A DNA stretch of 64,000 bases, taken from Uranotaenia lowii. Taxonomy: Eukaryota > Arthropoda > Insecta > Diptera > Culicidae. A model generated the notes under the pieces. The model made no database searches, was not told the DNA's origin, and was given only the letters and a program-made list of their open reading frames with translations. The stretch covers positions 424,495,324 to 424,559,323 of the forward strand of contig NC_073692.1 in assembly GCF_029784155.1 (NCBI RefSeq), read 5' to 3'. Both the position numbers and the translations under genes were made by a program. Of this stretch, positions 23,585 through 36,743 are shown one piece after another; within the stretch, counting starts at the first letter, position 1, and each line of letters begins with the position of its first letter.

Positions 23585-23980
23585 GCTGGTTTTATCCGGG
23601 TTTGCCCGGATATTTAATAGACAAATTTGGGAACAGTCTGTCCCAGTCTGGTTGCCCGGATTTTATTGAAAAAAGTCCGGATTTTACCCGGATTTATTCA
23701 CTTTATTTGGCGAATCAATAAAAAAAAAACAAATTGTTTTGTACAATAATTTTAAGTATGCCTCCAAAACGAAATTTTTAAACAAGGTTTATAAAAATTA
23801 AAGGTTTTTTTTGGAAGCCTCAAATTTTATTCAAAATCGGTCGAGTTTTGAAGACAATTTTTTTTATTAATTTCTTGATTTTTTTTGAGTAGTTTATGGA
23901 GTTTGACCGAATTTGCCCGCATATTTCCCGGAATTTGGTCAGATTTTTCCGGCTGGGTTGAGTGAGTCTAAAATTCTGAC
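23585..23980. repeat. Degenerate 'tttacccggatttattca' repeat
   Basis: Motifs 'tatccgggtttgcccgga', 'gtccggattttacccgg' and 'tttgcccgcatatttcccgg' occur within 360 bp, with 'gccagattgctgg' at one side and 'attctgacaacctta' at the other. A related fragment ('ttccggattttacccggg', then 'tttattcagatttatt') lies at 10065-10100 within the hAT element, so it is a dispersed repeat. Class unknown. Confidence 0.55.
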
Positions 23981-26900
23981 AACCTTAGACATGACCATTA
24001 GTTTGATATTTGAAGAAATATTCTTTAAAAAAAAATTTGCGAGAAAAGCAAGACATTTAATTAAAACTGCTTCGAACAGTGACAAATTTGAAAAATATTC
24101 TTTGGCGAACTAATCTTAATCTTAATTCAAGAAGGAAAGAGCTTTCAGCTTTCGCAGGAAACCTAGAAATAGAAATCAAAATTGTATGGGAAATTTTTTG
24201 CCTTTGAATATGAGTTTGGGTGATAGAAAAAAATTGATAAGGTTTGGTTCATGTTAACAAAATATACCATCTAAATCAAATCGGGTGCTAATAGAGCAAC
24301 ATCCGACAGAAATATTATGAAAATACTACAAAAAAGGACCGATTCACTCCATTAAACGGTAACAGAAAATTCGTTTCTGTTTATGTTACTCTGTTCTTTG
24401 AATTCACTGAAGTTATGAGGATATTTTTAGGAATAAAAGGCTAAATATTTGTTAAAACCTTATCCAAATCGTTTTGCCATTTTGAATTAATAGTAAAAGA
24501 ATAAAAATGAAATCTTTTTGAAATAATCTTATTATATTTTGATTTTTTGATTCACCTATTGTGACATATAATTAATTAATATTATGAAAGTTTCGAAAAT
24601 TAGTTTTTGAAAAAATTATCACTTGAAGGCTCAAGATCTGTTGATTTTCAAACCGTGCAAAAAATTTATCAAAATTTGAAAAAAAAAAATGCAAATCCCA
24701 TTCGTTATTTTATTCATAAAAAGCTAACGGCAATATTTGTGTTTTACTCTATGAAAACAAAAAAAATATACTGCATGGTGAAGGCAAAAGATTGTCTACT
24801 GTTAGAGAAAAGAAAAGTTTAATGCCTTTCTGTCTTTCTGTTTTTAAAACTTTTTTCACTACTTTATTTTTTTCCAATTTGACGTCCCGTTAAATTCAAA
24901 AGAAAATTAAGACTCATGAAGCTAACAAATGTAAGTTCTTTAAAAGTTATTAATCATTTGCTTGAGTTGAATTGAGACATTTGAGGGCAAAGTACTTATA
25001 TTTTTATAAATTAAAATGCCACCGAAATGAATAGTAAATGATCAATAAAAAAATTCTAAATCGACACTTTGAATAATGCCACAAAAGTTATTGAATGAAA
25101 TTTGGCTCGGAAAAGAAAGTCACTCATATTTCACATAAGATGATATACTTTTTTCGACTTTAGGCCTTAAAATAAACAATGGCACGAACTCACTGCCATT
25201 TTGTCATAATCGGCTTTTTTGCATAATAAAGCTTAAGAATATTTGCTTTGATACTCAAGTTCGGCAAGAGTTTTATCAAATAAGCACGAATATGCCAATT
25301 TCCATTTCAAATTGCCTTTTTTTTTTTTTAATAAGCACAAATACACCTCACTTACATTTGAAATTAGTCTCAGCTCTTTTCCAAACCTAAAACTATATCT
25401 GTATTTGTTCATTGAATGAATTGAAATTATTATTGTTTGCTCTGCATTTTTTACTGCTTAAGCCAATCTGATTTTTACTAGATTCAAATTAATTAAGTTA
25501 ACATATTTAAAAATTCGAAAAAAAAAATATTTTTTATATCCCTTGAGGAAGGCCAAGACCAAAGGCCAAATCGTCGAGCAAATTGTAAATTCTAGTATTT
25601 GCTTCCTTCTGACTGGAATGCCATTTGAAATTATAAAGAAGGGTTATCAAAAAACAGAATGAATCTAATTAAAAATGCTTTCAATAATTTTCAAAAATCT
25701 TATTTTATTACAAAAGGCGACAAGATATGGAATATTTTAAATAAATTGAAAACTTTGTTTCGACTTTATAACTAGGTCCCTTGAAACGCTAAAAGTTTCA
25801 AAACTTCAGGCTCTAAAGCCATTAATGGAGGGACCAAATAAAATCGGAGAAAATCTAAATTCAAATTTTGATGCCAAATGACTAAAAAATGCAAAAAACC
25901 TCCAGAACTGGTGTTATTTCAAATATAATGTTTGACAAAAAACGACTTTTGGAACTCAGGTGGATGTTCTTCGAATGTGTGAATTTGTATTGAAAATTAA
26001 TAATTTTTTTTCCGACTTTCAGAAAAACCTTTCTTCCGTAATTTCATAATAAAATATTTTATACTTGAACTAAATAATGCCTTCACTTAATAATTTTTTA
26101 GTTTGCACTAATCCAATATATGTATGACAGTTTACACAGTACAACTGTTATATCTTGGACAATACACATTTTTGCTAAAAATCCCTTATAATAACTAACG
26201 AACGGCTCCAGAAACAAATTTGCTCTCGTATTTTGATTTCATACCAATGTAAAGAAGACATTATTCTTGTAAAAATTCATTCACAGAAGAAAGACTCGAA
26301 ATATTGTTTTTTGACACACCCTAACATTTCAACTTTCAAAAGATCATAACTGATTTAAAAATCGTCATATGTACGTGGTGTTTTCGATAAATTTACATCA
26401 AAAACAATCAGCTACAATTTTTCAGAAGATAGTTTGGCTTTATCTTTTTATTGGAAAAAGTTTAAATGGGTAAATCATGCAAAAATGACACGCTCTAATA
26501 TTTCGTTAAAGATTATTAAAGCACATGATTTGTAAGCATTTTTGGACAAGACACTATTCGTCTATTCTTCATGGTATCTTTGTTAATAATGTCGTAGCAA
26601 TGAAATTCAGTCCTGGACCACTGTGCATTATCCTTACTATGATGATTTTTTTTTCCGAATGACAAAATGATTAGATAAGAATTTACAAGTGGTCATGGCA
26701 CATTCTTTTTTAGTTAAAACACTTGTTAAAAGTCAAAGTCAAATCTCAATTATCAGTTTTGATAGTCAATTTGATGATAATAAGTATGAGTTTAAATTTT
26801 TAAAACCAGGGGCGATAAGCAAAATTTGACAAAGATTCAAAATTAGTACGCTTATTTCTACCAGCATCAGTTTTTTTTAAGGATTCTGAACCAAAAAGGC

Positions 26901-29010
26901 TCTTTCCCTGTGTTATCCTTACTTGACCTTGAATATCGTATTCGTTACATTTTCATCACACATAATTTCGATTCATCCGTAGTCTCGTTTCTCCAATTCG
27001 CCGGTCGATAACTCGCCATCCAGGGATTTGTGTCGTTCACTTTTTAATCTCATTAATAAAATTGTCATACATAAATCTTCTATAAATTTGTCAAAAATCA
27101 TTGCCTCTGATGCCCAGCAGCCTTCGGTTCCATTCTTGGCCCTGAATCGTTTGTCGGCATCGGATCAACATCGGCCGGCCAATATCGACAATCGTCTCAC
27201 TCAATGATGATGATAGAGGAGTCCGTCCGCTGCACCACTTGTGACTGTGACAGCGCGCCCTGAAAGAACACGTCTCAGACGATTTGATATGTAGCTACAT
27301 TTATAAGCCGCTGCTGAATGTTCCGCGTGATCCCGGAATGACAACCCGCTCGCCAGTTAGTCGACATTTACTCGGCTTCCTCGGAGAAAGAATTATGAAC
27401 CGAGTGAGGAATTATGCGTAAGCATCAGTCAGCAGCAAGCAAGGCTCCTTCTTCTGAGCCCTTCTTCAGTTTGGTGGTAGTCTTTGATAGGTTGGTTAAT
27501 CGATAATATCGAAAAGCTTCATCGGGAACGCGCCTGGAATGGGTGCCTGAGTTTGCCTCATGGGGGAGGCTTGTCGACCATTCGATTGACGAGTTTTCTG
27601 GACCTTTGAAGCTGGACTCGGAAAGGAGGACGGATTAAAGCCACATTGCTGTCATCCGTGGTGTAGCTGACTGTCTTTTAATCTCGTTACGCATTTGCTC
27701 GAGCGTACCATGCATGAAGAATTTGATTTATAGCTTGCTGAAATTTGAAGGCATTTAATTGATATTGTGGAATCACACTTCTGTTTTTGAAACACCAAAA
27801 TTTCAAAAAGAAATAAGTTAAATATGACAAATCTCACAAAATTGTATAACATAGCCAGCATCAATCAACATGAAATATCTACCAGATTCCGAAAAAAATC
27901 CTAGGATTAAAATTTTATGTTTCGAGCCAACTTGGATGAATAACACGAGAGAACAGCATTTTTGGTGCCAAAACTTCAATAAGACCAAGTTCATTCGTGT
28001 TGGGAAGAAGTGTTAGAAATTATGACATTCTGAAAATTTGTCAATGCAAAAATGTTTTCAAGATCTTTGGGCGTTGTATTTTTTTACAGCACTGTTGCTA
28101 TTTCAGCCGTATATGATGGAAATATTGCTAATTTTTCATCACAACATGCGAAAATACAACACGTGTTGTAAAAAACCATGAAGACCACAGATCTTGAAAA
28201 TGTGTTTGTATGGCAAAATTTATAAAATGTGCAAAAAGTGTCAAAATTTCTGTCACTTTTTCCCAACACCAGTGAATTTGCTCTAACTTATTTCGGCAAG
28301 GTACTAGATTCAATAGCTTTTACAGTAAGTAGGCAAGGTTACCTTTGTTTACAAACTAGTAGTGTGCTTAAATGAAAAGGCAAGCTTTGGTCGCAGCTGT
28401 CGTATTGATTAAAGGTTAACAAACGCAACGAATCAATCAACATGGCTGATTCTTTTTACCCCTTTGGATTATAACGTCTTGAATTTATAAAAAATTGTAA
28501 GATTTTGTCTATCAATTCAAATTTTGGTGATATGGCGTGTGGAAGTTTTAAAATTGGTCAGTTTAGAGTAAAATTGATCTTTGATAACTGATAAAGTAAT
28601 CTCCATCCATCGTTTAATCAAAAATTCAGATCACGATGTTCTTGTTTCAAACACATTAAATTCTACAATTTTTATAAGTTCAAGTAGATCCGGTTACAGT
28701 CATTTCTGAAAGTATTCAAGAATGTCATTGAAGATTTGATATTTAAGATTTTAACGAATTGTTACAGGTTTGTTGAAAGGCTGAACAACGATTTGATTAA
28801 TGGTAAAAATAATAAAGATTCAAATTAGTCTAATTTTTAATAACCAACTTCGTCGACATTCCCCATTTTGCATGTTTGGAAAAAAATGAAAAAAAAATAT
28901 CTTTTTTCTCAGAAGTCATAATATCTCGTGGTATTCTAGAAAGTTAATTGTTAAATTAAATTTTTTTTTCTTTAAAAATATTGATAATGTTCTATAACAT
29001 CATCAAAAAA
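23981..29010. other. AT-rich intergenic DNA with a GC-richer island
   Basis: Mostly AT-rich and featureless. The island at about 26990-27660 is more balanced and unique-looking. It includes 'catttataagccgc' at 27298 followed by 'gccagttagtcg', a weak TATA/initiator-like pair, but no coding frame follows. A hammerhead-like remnant lies at 25549-25582. No gene recognised. Confidence 0.5.
25549..25582 (+). ncRNA. Hammerhead-like core remnant (weak)
   Basis: 'cttgaggaaggcc', a 9-nt loop, then 'ggccaaatcgtcga'. The layout parallels the 18798 and 50104 motifs: CUGANGA-like, a GGCC/GGCC self-complementary stem II, then a GAAAC-GTC-like tail. Both core blocks carry changes (cttgagga, aaatc), so this would be inactive. 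Probably a retroelement relic. Confidence 0.25.
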
Positions 29011-29020
29011 GTGCACCAAT

Positions 29021-29790
29021 TTGTTTGATGAATTTTTCCTTTTTTTCAAAAGTTATCTCAAAGATGCTGATTGGTCTCGTTTTGCAGAACAATTAAAAAG
29101 TAAAATATCTTCTCAAAGAGCGTTTACTGTCAAACAACTCACAGATCATATTTTTGATGCTGCAGTTTTAACAATTCCACGATCCAGTCTGCGTTGCGTG
29201 TGTGCGAAGAAAAGCCCTTCGTAAAGAAAAGAAATGAAGCGGAAATTAACAAACGAAATTTGCGGCGATGGCAAACTTTAGAAAAATTCGTAACCAGACA
29301 AGAAGAATCATCAAGCAAGCCAAGGTTGACTCATAGGAACAATTTGCTTCCAGTTTCAATTCTCAAATACCGGTCTCCTGAATGTGGCAAAAATTTTACA
29401 GAATCTCCGGGAAGAAAACGTGAAGAACTTTGCGAATTAACTCTGAAGGACAGTTTAAGGAGGACCCGCTTGACATTGCTGAAAATTTTCCATAGAACTT
29501 GGATAACTCTTCCAAATCAACAACTCCTGATCCCAATCACAACAACGCTAACAATAATGAAGTGAATCGTTATAATCCTTGTATTGATTAGGATTTCACA
29601 TCAGAGAGCAATCAATCATTGCTCCGGTAATTCAGTTGGTCTCGACCAATGGTGTTATCAAATGATTAAACATACACCGTTGTCAGTTAAAGTAACCCTC
29701 CTAAATCATGGAAAACAGCCATTATTATTCCTGTTCCAAAGCCAAATGTAGATCAGATTGGTGTCACTGGTTTCAAGGAGTGTATTCGAA
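29021..29790 (+). pseudogene. LINE ORF2 fragment: endonuclease-RT linker and RT start
   Basis: The 29021-29224 frame (DWSRFAEQLKSKI, then RAFTVKQLTDHIFDAAVLTI) matches the linker between endonuclease and reverse transcriptase in R1/I/Jockey-like non-LTR elements. A frameshift leads into RNLRRWQTLEKF, and after further breaks 29700-29780 reads PPKSWKTAIIIPVPKPNVDQ, the conserved N-terminal motif of the RT domain. Stops and frameshifts are numerous, so it is a dead fragment. The RT is then interrupted until 30951. Confidence 0.75.
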
Positions 29791-30950
29791 AAAAAATGCA
29801 TCACTTTGTTTTATGAATAATTTTTGAATGCATAGATGTAAATTAATGAAATTTTCAGCAGAGTTACCTGGTATTGTAAAGTTTATAAATACAAATTTTG
29901 TGATTTTCTGTTAAGTGGTTTTCAAGATAGCTTCGAAAGAAGAAATTGTTCGACTTTAAATTTTGAGCAACACGTGCGCCATCTGAAATGAATACAACGA
30001 AATGAATTTTTCAAATCAAGGTTATTTTTGATTACCTTTGCTGTTTTCCTGAACCTAATTACTCATAATGTTGAATTTGCTCCAAGTTATAACAAATTTA
30101 GCCGATTGTTCTTTTTCGGCATAAAAACGACATATTTGACTTTTTTTCACTCCACCACCGTTTTTGCGTAATGGCACGATTCCAAATCTCATTTAAATAA
30201 AGTATAAACTATGAGGGAACTGTTAGTTTGCTTTGCTTTTCTATGTATTTTGAGCCATTCATCATGTAATGAGTAATTTGCAGCTTCCACAGATCGTTAG
30301 CCGCCTTAAGTACTAGACTTTTAATTTTTCTATTTTTTTCTCCTTGTTTAGCTCCGGGAAATACAGGCGAGGCTTGTTAACGATAAAATTCTGGTTGAAA
30401 AAAAGGCCAGGTGACCGCTAAAAAGTTCGTTTTGCTGTCAATTACGAATTTTTTAAAAAATCATCCCACAAGCAGACCAAATATTTTGAGCACGGTTTGA
30501 CCACCGTTTTTTGTTTATTTTACCGGGGGACAGCTTTTCTATCTTGAATAAAAAAAGTCAGGCCTATTTATTAGTCAGCTGGACAAAACAGTCAGAAAAA
30601 TTCAACTTTTTATCACTATGTCTATTCATAGTTTTGTATTGAGCTTGCAAAAAATCTCTCACATTCTTCTCGCTTCATGGAATAAACAATTTCACTCTTA
30701 TTCAAATTTTAGCTCACTATTGGGTCATCTAAGACTTCTTAAAGGATTTTCCATGAGAACTTTGGTTGAACAGTTAATTTGCAGCTGTTTTTGGGTCTCT
30801 CACTTGGACTTTTCTGGATTTTTCTCGAACCTTCCCTAAAAAATTTGTAAATTAACTTCTTGATTGAACGCTATCTCACAAACCACTTGACAGATTTCGT
30901 ACACGTCCACATTACGTGTAATCAACCATAGAGTTATTACGTATCTTGAA
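29791..30950. repeat. Insertion-like segment splitting the RT pseudogene
   Basis: About 1.16 kb with no RT content separates two parts of one RT domain, so it is probably an insertion. Near its ends are inverted phrases: 'ctgttaagtggttttcaagatag' type sequence at 29908-29932 resembles the complement of 'gctatctcacaaaccacttgacag' type sequence at 30869-30893. The interior has no coding frame of note. Exact ends and class unknown. Confidence 0.45.
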
Positions 30951-31142
30951 ACATCTTCTACGCTTTATCAAGAGCACCATGGATTCCGCGCAGGACGAGT
31001 AACGAATACTTATTTCATGTATTCAAGAAATTTTCAAAAAGAGTTTGAGCAAGAGTACACACATTATGAAATATTATCTCTTGACATTACGAAAGCATAC
31101 GATCAAGTCTGGCGATTATTAAAATTTAAACGCTATCATTAA
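30951..31142 (+). pseudogene. LINE reverse transcriptase fragment (motif A region)
   Basis: From 30972 one frame reads HHGFRAGRVTNTYFMYSRN through ILSLDITKAYDQVWR to a stop at 31140-31142. HGFR.GR is RT motif 2a and SLDITKAYD is motif A with its catalytic Asp and the AFD/AYD signature. It continues the fragment at 29021-29790 in the same orientation. The fingers/palm core downstream (motifs B and C) is absent. Confidence 0.8.
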
Positions 31143-32489
31143 TTTGTCCAAAAAAAATGAACCAGTACCTACATAGTAGGAAAGGTGTTTGGATAATATC
31201 ATGATCGATTTCTGAAAAGCGACCAAATACATTTTGTAGGTTGACCCAAAAAAATGACCTTTGTAAAATTTGGGCTCAATCGGATTTGATTTAGAGGTGC
31301 CTTAAAGCGCTCAAAGTATTGGTTATTATACCCTCAAAAATGGAACCAAAAGAAATTGAAAAAGTTGAAATTTTAATTAAAATAAAAATTTGATACATTC
31401 ATCAACTCTCTTATCCATTACCTTAGAATGTGGTGGGCCGCTTCAGATTAAAAAAAATCTTAGGTATGATTTTAGAAAATATCCCCTGTGGAAAAATGAA
31501 TTCTAAAATCAATCGCCTCACTCTATTAAACCTATCAAAGATGTATTCCGAACCAGTGATTACTTAGTATTTTGGAACACTAAAACAAAGCAGTGATTCG
31601 CATTTTGGATAGTAAACGTGACACCAACTAAAATTGAAATTAATCGATACCATTAATTTTCACAAAAAGTCATCAGTTGGTAAGCTTTATAGGAAAAACT
31701 TCGAGACTAGCATGAATGAAAATATCAAAGCATCTAACACTTCCCTAACAAGTGGCCTTCAAATAAATGCTTTCATCTCTTTGACGATTTTTTAGATGTT
31801 TGCTCAATGAATTAATTTAAGAAAAAAAGGTTTTAGTAATAAGATTTAACGATACCTGGATTAGTAAAATATTTGGACCTAACTTTGAACGAACTTTAAA
31901 TTATAAAAACAAAGCGTCTTAAGTATTTGCTAGGCTTGCATCAAATATTACAGCATTTGCCCTTTTTCTGAGGCTTTGTTATCAAGGAAGTCGACAATTT
32001 TCTCATGAATTCATGTGTAAGTATCGAATTTATCCTAGAACACCCATTGAAATAATAAAGGTTGAACTATCAACTGAATCAAAATTAGATGGATGATCAT
32101 TATGTAACCTACAGTTTGAGTTTTCAAATTTCAGAATACAACAAAGACTGATGTAATGGATTTTAGACTACTTCATACTGAACAGAAACAAAATGCAACA
32201 AAAAATCCTGAAATGCATTTAAAAAAATTTAACGGTCTGACTTAACAATATTAATCAATCCTAAATTTAAGCTATTTTGGCTTTTTCGTCTTTTACGTGT
32301 TACTTTAAGTTGCTTAGAAAAGATATCAGATTACAAAAAAAAAACACTGATAAAAAGTTTTTCTCTTATAAACACAAATTCAAGAGTCTATCAACAACTT
32401 TTTTTTTTCAAAAACGCTCGAAAATAAAAATATCAAGATTTTATATGTTCCTCAAAATCAATAATAACACCTTAAAAAAGAATAAATGT
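31143..32489. other. AT-rich intergenic DNA, no gene seen
   Basis: No transposon ends, RNA genes or coding-like frames recognised. The sequence is old-looking AT-rich DNA between the LINE remnant and the piggyBac-like MITE. Confidence 0.55.
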
Positions 32490-33048
32490 TTAACCTTCCA
32501 AAGCCATTTGCCAAATATCCGTTTTGTGGAAATTTGAGTTGTAGTTTGATTTGGTTTTCCTGGCTGTAAATGTTAACCGATTTTGATGATATTATATTCA
32601 ATATGTAGGTAATTTATTCTTATTACTCAGAAAGTAAAAAGTAAGAAAAATCAATTTTATTTTTGAAGTACTCATAACTTCTGACAGATATTCTGTATTC
32701 AACTGTTTCATTGATGTTTGAAATTGTCAAGAATCCATCTATCTGACAATATATACATAGATATGTTGGGATGCAATGAAAGTTTTGATCGCTATCATAG
32801 ATCTTCCGGTAGAAAAAAATCTTACTTAAAAAAACGACATCCAATTTTGGCTTTGCTTAGCTTTTTTTTATTTCCCCATGAACCGATTTTCAAAACTCAA
32901 TTTTTTTTGTCGTTTATTTGATTATTATTTTCATAGAACATAGTTGGTCTGTTAAAATTACCAGTTCATCAGTATATTGGAATGATGATAAAGATGTTTG
33001 AAATGTGCGCTTCGGGTCATATTGACCCGAACAGCTTTGGAGGATTAA
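32490..33048. mobile_element. piggyBac-like MITE, copy 2 (opposite orientation)
   Basis: TTAA at 32490-32493 and 33045-33048 flank ends CCTTCCAAAGCC and, on the complement from the right, TCCTCCAAAGCTGTTCGG. The subterminal dyad tcgggtcatattgacccga at 33012-33030 matches the one at the left end of the 19505-20085 copy, placing this copy in the reverse orientation. The 61-codon frame spanning the right end is an accident of the terminal sequence. No transposase. Confidence 0.8.
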
Positions 33049-36000
33049 GGTCGAATATCAGTCAACCATCATTTGTCAATTTTATTAATCTTTTGACCTC
33101 TGAGAAAACAACTAACACACTGGACACACAGGTAGAATCCGCAGAAGAAGCTACCGAAGACGACTGATCCCACCGTTTAGTCCGCAACCGGTCAGCAATG
33201 GTTAGAAATAAAATTTATTCCCTCTTCTGGTTGATGGTCCTAATTCCTGACTCTTATGGTTTGTTCTTTTTTCCCCGGATTCTACATTTGTTTTTGATTT
33301 TTTTTTATGGAATATCCAAAACAGGTTGCTATCATTGGTCGCCCGGTTTTAAGAAGGAATAAACCTCACCGGATTCCGCCAAGTTGAGAAAATTAAAATT
33401 AATTCGAAAATTTTAATGTTATGCGTAATAAAAATTGTTTCTTATGTCCGTCAGCCAAGGGATTTTACAGTTTTCAACAGTCGTTTGTAGGTTCCACTCG
33501 GTGGCATCTTTTTGTTTGTTTGTTTTTTTTTTTGCTACGGTGTGCTCTGAATCATTGAGAATTCTGCCACTACTGGCAGACAGACAGGAAGGATTCATTC
33601 AACGTTTCGTTTCGAATTTATTGGCTAGTTTGCTCCGAAAATTTACTGGTCTCGACGTCAACGTGGCAACCGGAAAGTTGAGCGATAACTACTATACGGC
33701 TTCTAGATTATGGGAGATCAAACTGTTGAAGAATGTAGACAAGTCATCAATTTTTGGTGATCAAAACTCGTCAAACTTTCGAATTGTTTTTCAACATCGA
33801 TACAAACATTTATACAACTTATATGTTGGAAAATAAATGTTAGTAAATTTTGTTAAACACATTTAACACGAAAATCTAGGTTTAAAATTATAATGAAAGA
33901 AAATATCTGAAAAAAAATTTCATTTTTCAATCCCCACCGATCCAATTACTCGATTCATAAAAGCTTCCCACAGCATTTGAAACTATTTCAAGGCATTCAA
34001 TAAAATTCCCAGACAAATTCATTTAGCAAATACAAAACCAATGAATCGTTTCCACGGAACAATTCGAGGGAACCGTTTTTCCTGGAAACCACCAAAATTC
34101 TAAAACCAACCAGAAGCCAACAGCTTGTCACCTTTGGCTGAGAAATTTCATTCTAAAAATGATCTTCAAGTGAGAGAAAAAAGAACTTTGAAAGGAACAT
34201 CCACAAAAGGCATAAAATAACGACATTGTGTCGATAAAAACCTCAAGAATCGAACATTCTCACACGAACTTTCAGGACCCGATCGACACGTTCCTGATTT
34301 TGTGTTGCACTGTTTTCATCATTCTGGGTTTGATCGAAAAAGGAAAAAAAAAACTGGAAAATTCTCCTTCCTGGCAGTGATTTAGGTTCTATTCATCCTT
34401 TAATTTAGCTTTATGTGCCTATGTTTAGGAGAGGGCTGGTCGAGCACTCTCCTCCCTCAGGGTCATTTTACCTGTTTCAACGGATAAATTTATGTTCCAA
34501 TCAAAACGAGAACTGCCATTATTTTCCCTTGCGAAGCCCCGGCAGCATCACTTTAAAAATTATCGGGAACATTTCCATAGAGAAGGAGGAAGAACGAAAA
34601 AAAAGTGAACAACACTTCGAGGGCAGGTTCGTCGCTTGTCGTCCGTTCTTCATTGTAGTCTCTCCCTTGTATGCTGTAATCTAAGTTTCAATTTTTGAGG
34701 AGTTTTGTTTTGATTCTGGCAACTCAACTGCTCGTTATTGCTGCATGTATTATTTCCCTTCTTTTTTTACTTTTCCGAGCTCAGCGTTCGGTTTCACTGG
34801 CATTAGGGGATCATAAAAATAAATAACTCTTATCGGCGCTATATCATTGTTGATGTAGTTTTTTCGAGTTTCTTCAACAACCAACTTCCAATCGCTCGCT
34901 CGCCACAATCAGTGTGACATGGTGTTTCCTGGGGACAGAAGTGTAGATTTTATGTTCACTTGTATTCGTTCTTTCTTTTTTTTTCGTTCATTCTCGTCTC
35001 ACTTTATATTTTAAAAGGTTCCGGGACAGGCTGACCAGAGGCTGTTGAAATTTATGGGAATTGGTCGCCGTTGGTGTCCAAACGGCCAACCGGGCGATAA
35101 CTCTTTCTTAAATCTTAAGAAATTGGGCTGGTTTATGATATTCTAAGTGGATTTTGAAATGAATTCAATAGAAATCGGTTGTGCTTTGATTGCGGTGAAA
35201 TATGGGTGCCTGATTTAAATCTCTTTTTCTCGTATCGCTGCGTAATTGAATTAGTACCTTTCAATGCATACATTTAAGTAAAAATCTTTGTTTTTACGTT
35301 TTTTCCTAAATTTTCTTGTGTTTTGCAGTTAATTTTTTAAGTGTCTAATAAAACATTTCAAAAAGTCTTAAAAATACAATATTCTCACAAACCCTATGAC
35401 AGTTTCAATTAAGTGTTGTTGTTTGTCTATTAAAATTAAAATTCACGGTTCATTTCAGTTAAAAATGGAGGACCATTGAATCAAAGCAATCTAAAGATTC
35501 CTTCTAATTCAGCCACGGTATTCATCCATATTTTAGGATTCCTTTGATTAGGAAGATTTATTCAACCAAGTAGGCACTGAACTGAACTCGCATTAGAGTG
35601 GCTAACCTTGAATTCAAAAGCGTATCAGTTCTCTAAATCGATTATTGAAATAAAAAAATAAAAAAAACACTTGTTAAAATTTTGTCAAACATTTAAACGA
35701 GGAAAAAAACTGTTCCTTCTGAAAGCGTGAAAACAACAATCCTGCTGCAACATTTATCAGCATAGTTGAACAAAACCGCGCTTTCGGACAAACGCATGGT
35801 TTGACATTTAATTTGCATTCGCCACATCTCGCATCGGTTGTCGATTTATTATCACTTCCACCCCAGCCAGCTCGCGTTTGACAAAATGTTAGACATTTGG
35901 CAATATCAACATCGCAGCAGGAGCCGCGCCGAAACTGTTATTGGGAAAAATGGCACCAATTAATAGATGGAACGGGGACCAATTTGTCCATTTCGTTTGG

Positions 36001-36234
36001 GGCAGGGGTGTAGTAGATAAATTTCCAGATAGCATAATTATTCTAATTGTGTTTATTAACAAACTAAAGAAATACCTAATTGAATCTTATTTAAACTTTC
36101 TTCCCTTGTAAGCAAATTTTTACTCATCCAAACCCTAGTTTGGACTTCAAATTCATTTTGACGGGAGCTTGGTTCCATAAACGACAAAATCCAGGTTTTT
36201 GAGAATTTACCAAACTTATGTATTTCATAATAAT
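33049..36234. other. Intergenic DNA, partly GC-richer, no gene seen
   Basis: Blocks at about 33540-33800, 34240-35080 and 35740-36000 are less AT-rich and unique-looking. The 133-codon frame at 33435-33836 and the 89-codon frame at 34415-34684 show no domain I recognise and no promoter or splice context. They are left as chance frames. Confidence 0.45.
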
Positions 36235-36743
36235 TAGGGGAGAATGGGGATACTTGATCCCCTTTTTTTATTCTTATCATATCATTTTCGAATAATTTAG
36301 CAACTCGCCGTTTTTTGCATTTTCTTACAGCATGTTATTTAAAGTTTCTGTGCTCTAAAAGTTGGAACGATACTTGAACCTGTTAATGAAATAAAAGCAT
36401 TTTCGTGGGAGTAAAAAAGTGATATTTTTTAAGTTAAGGGAGACTTGATCTTTTACTTCGGAGGCCCTAATCCTAGAGGAAAAAAAATTCAAAATAGAAT
36501 GTCAATTTACTATTTTTTTCTCGTTTTCTCTCATTTCACAATTTATAAATGTAAGAAGAGGAACACTTCAAAACTTTGTCTCAACCCTAGCATCTTTGCA
36601 TACTTTAAGGTGCTAGTTTCTGAATTTTTGAGAAAATCAATTTTCTTAGCCCTTTTTGCCAGACAATTCTTGGATAGATATCAGTTATTTGATGAATATT
36701 ACACAACAAAAATTATTTCCTGTAAAGTTTCGCAAATGTTTTG

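Noticed and set aside
27290..27365. Promoter of an unseen gene (TTTATAAG and CCAGTTAG)
   Set aside because: Spacing between the TATA-like and initiator-like motifs is too long and no coding exon follows in either direction.
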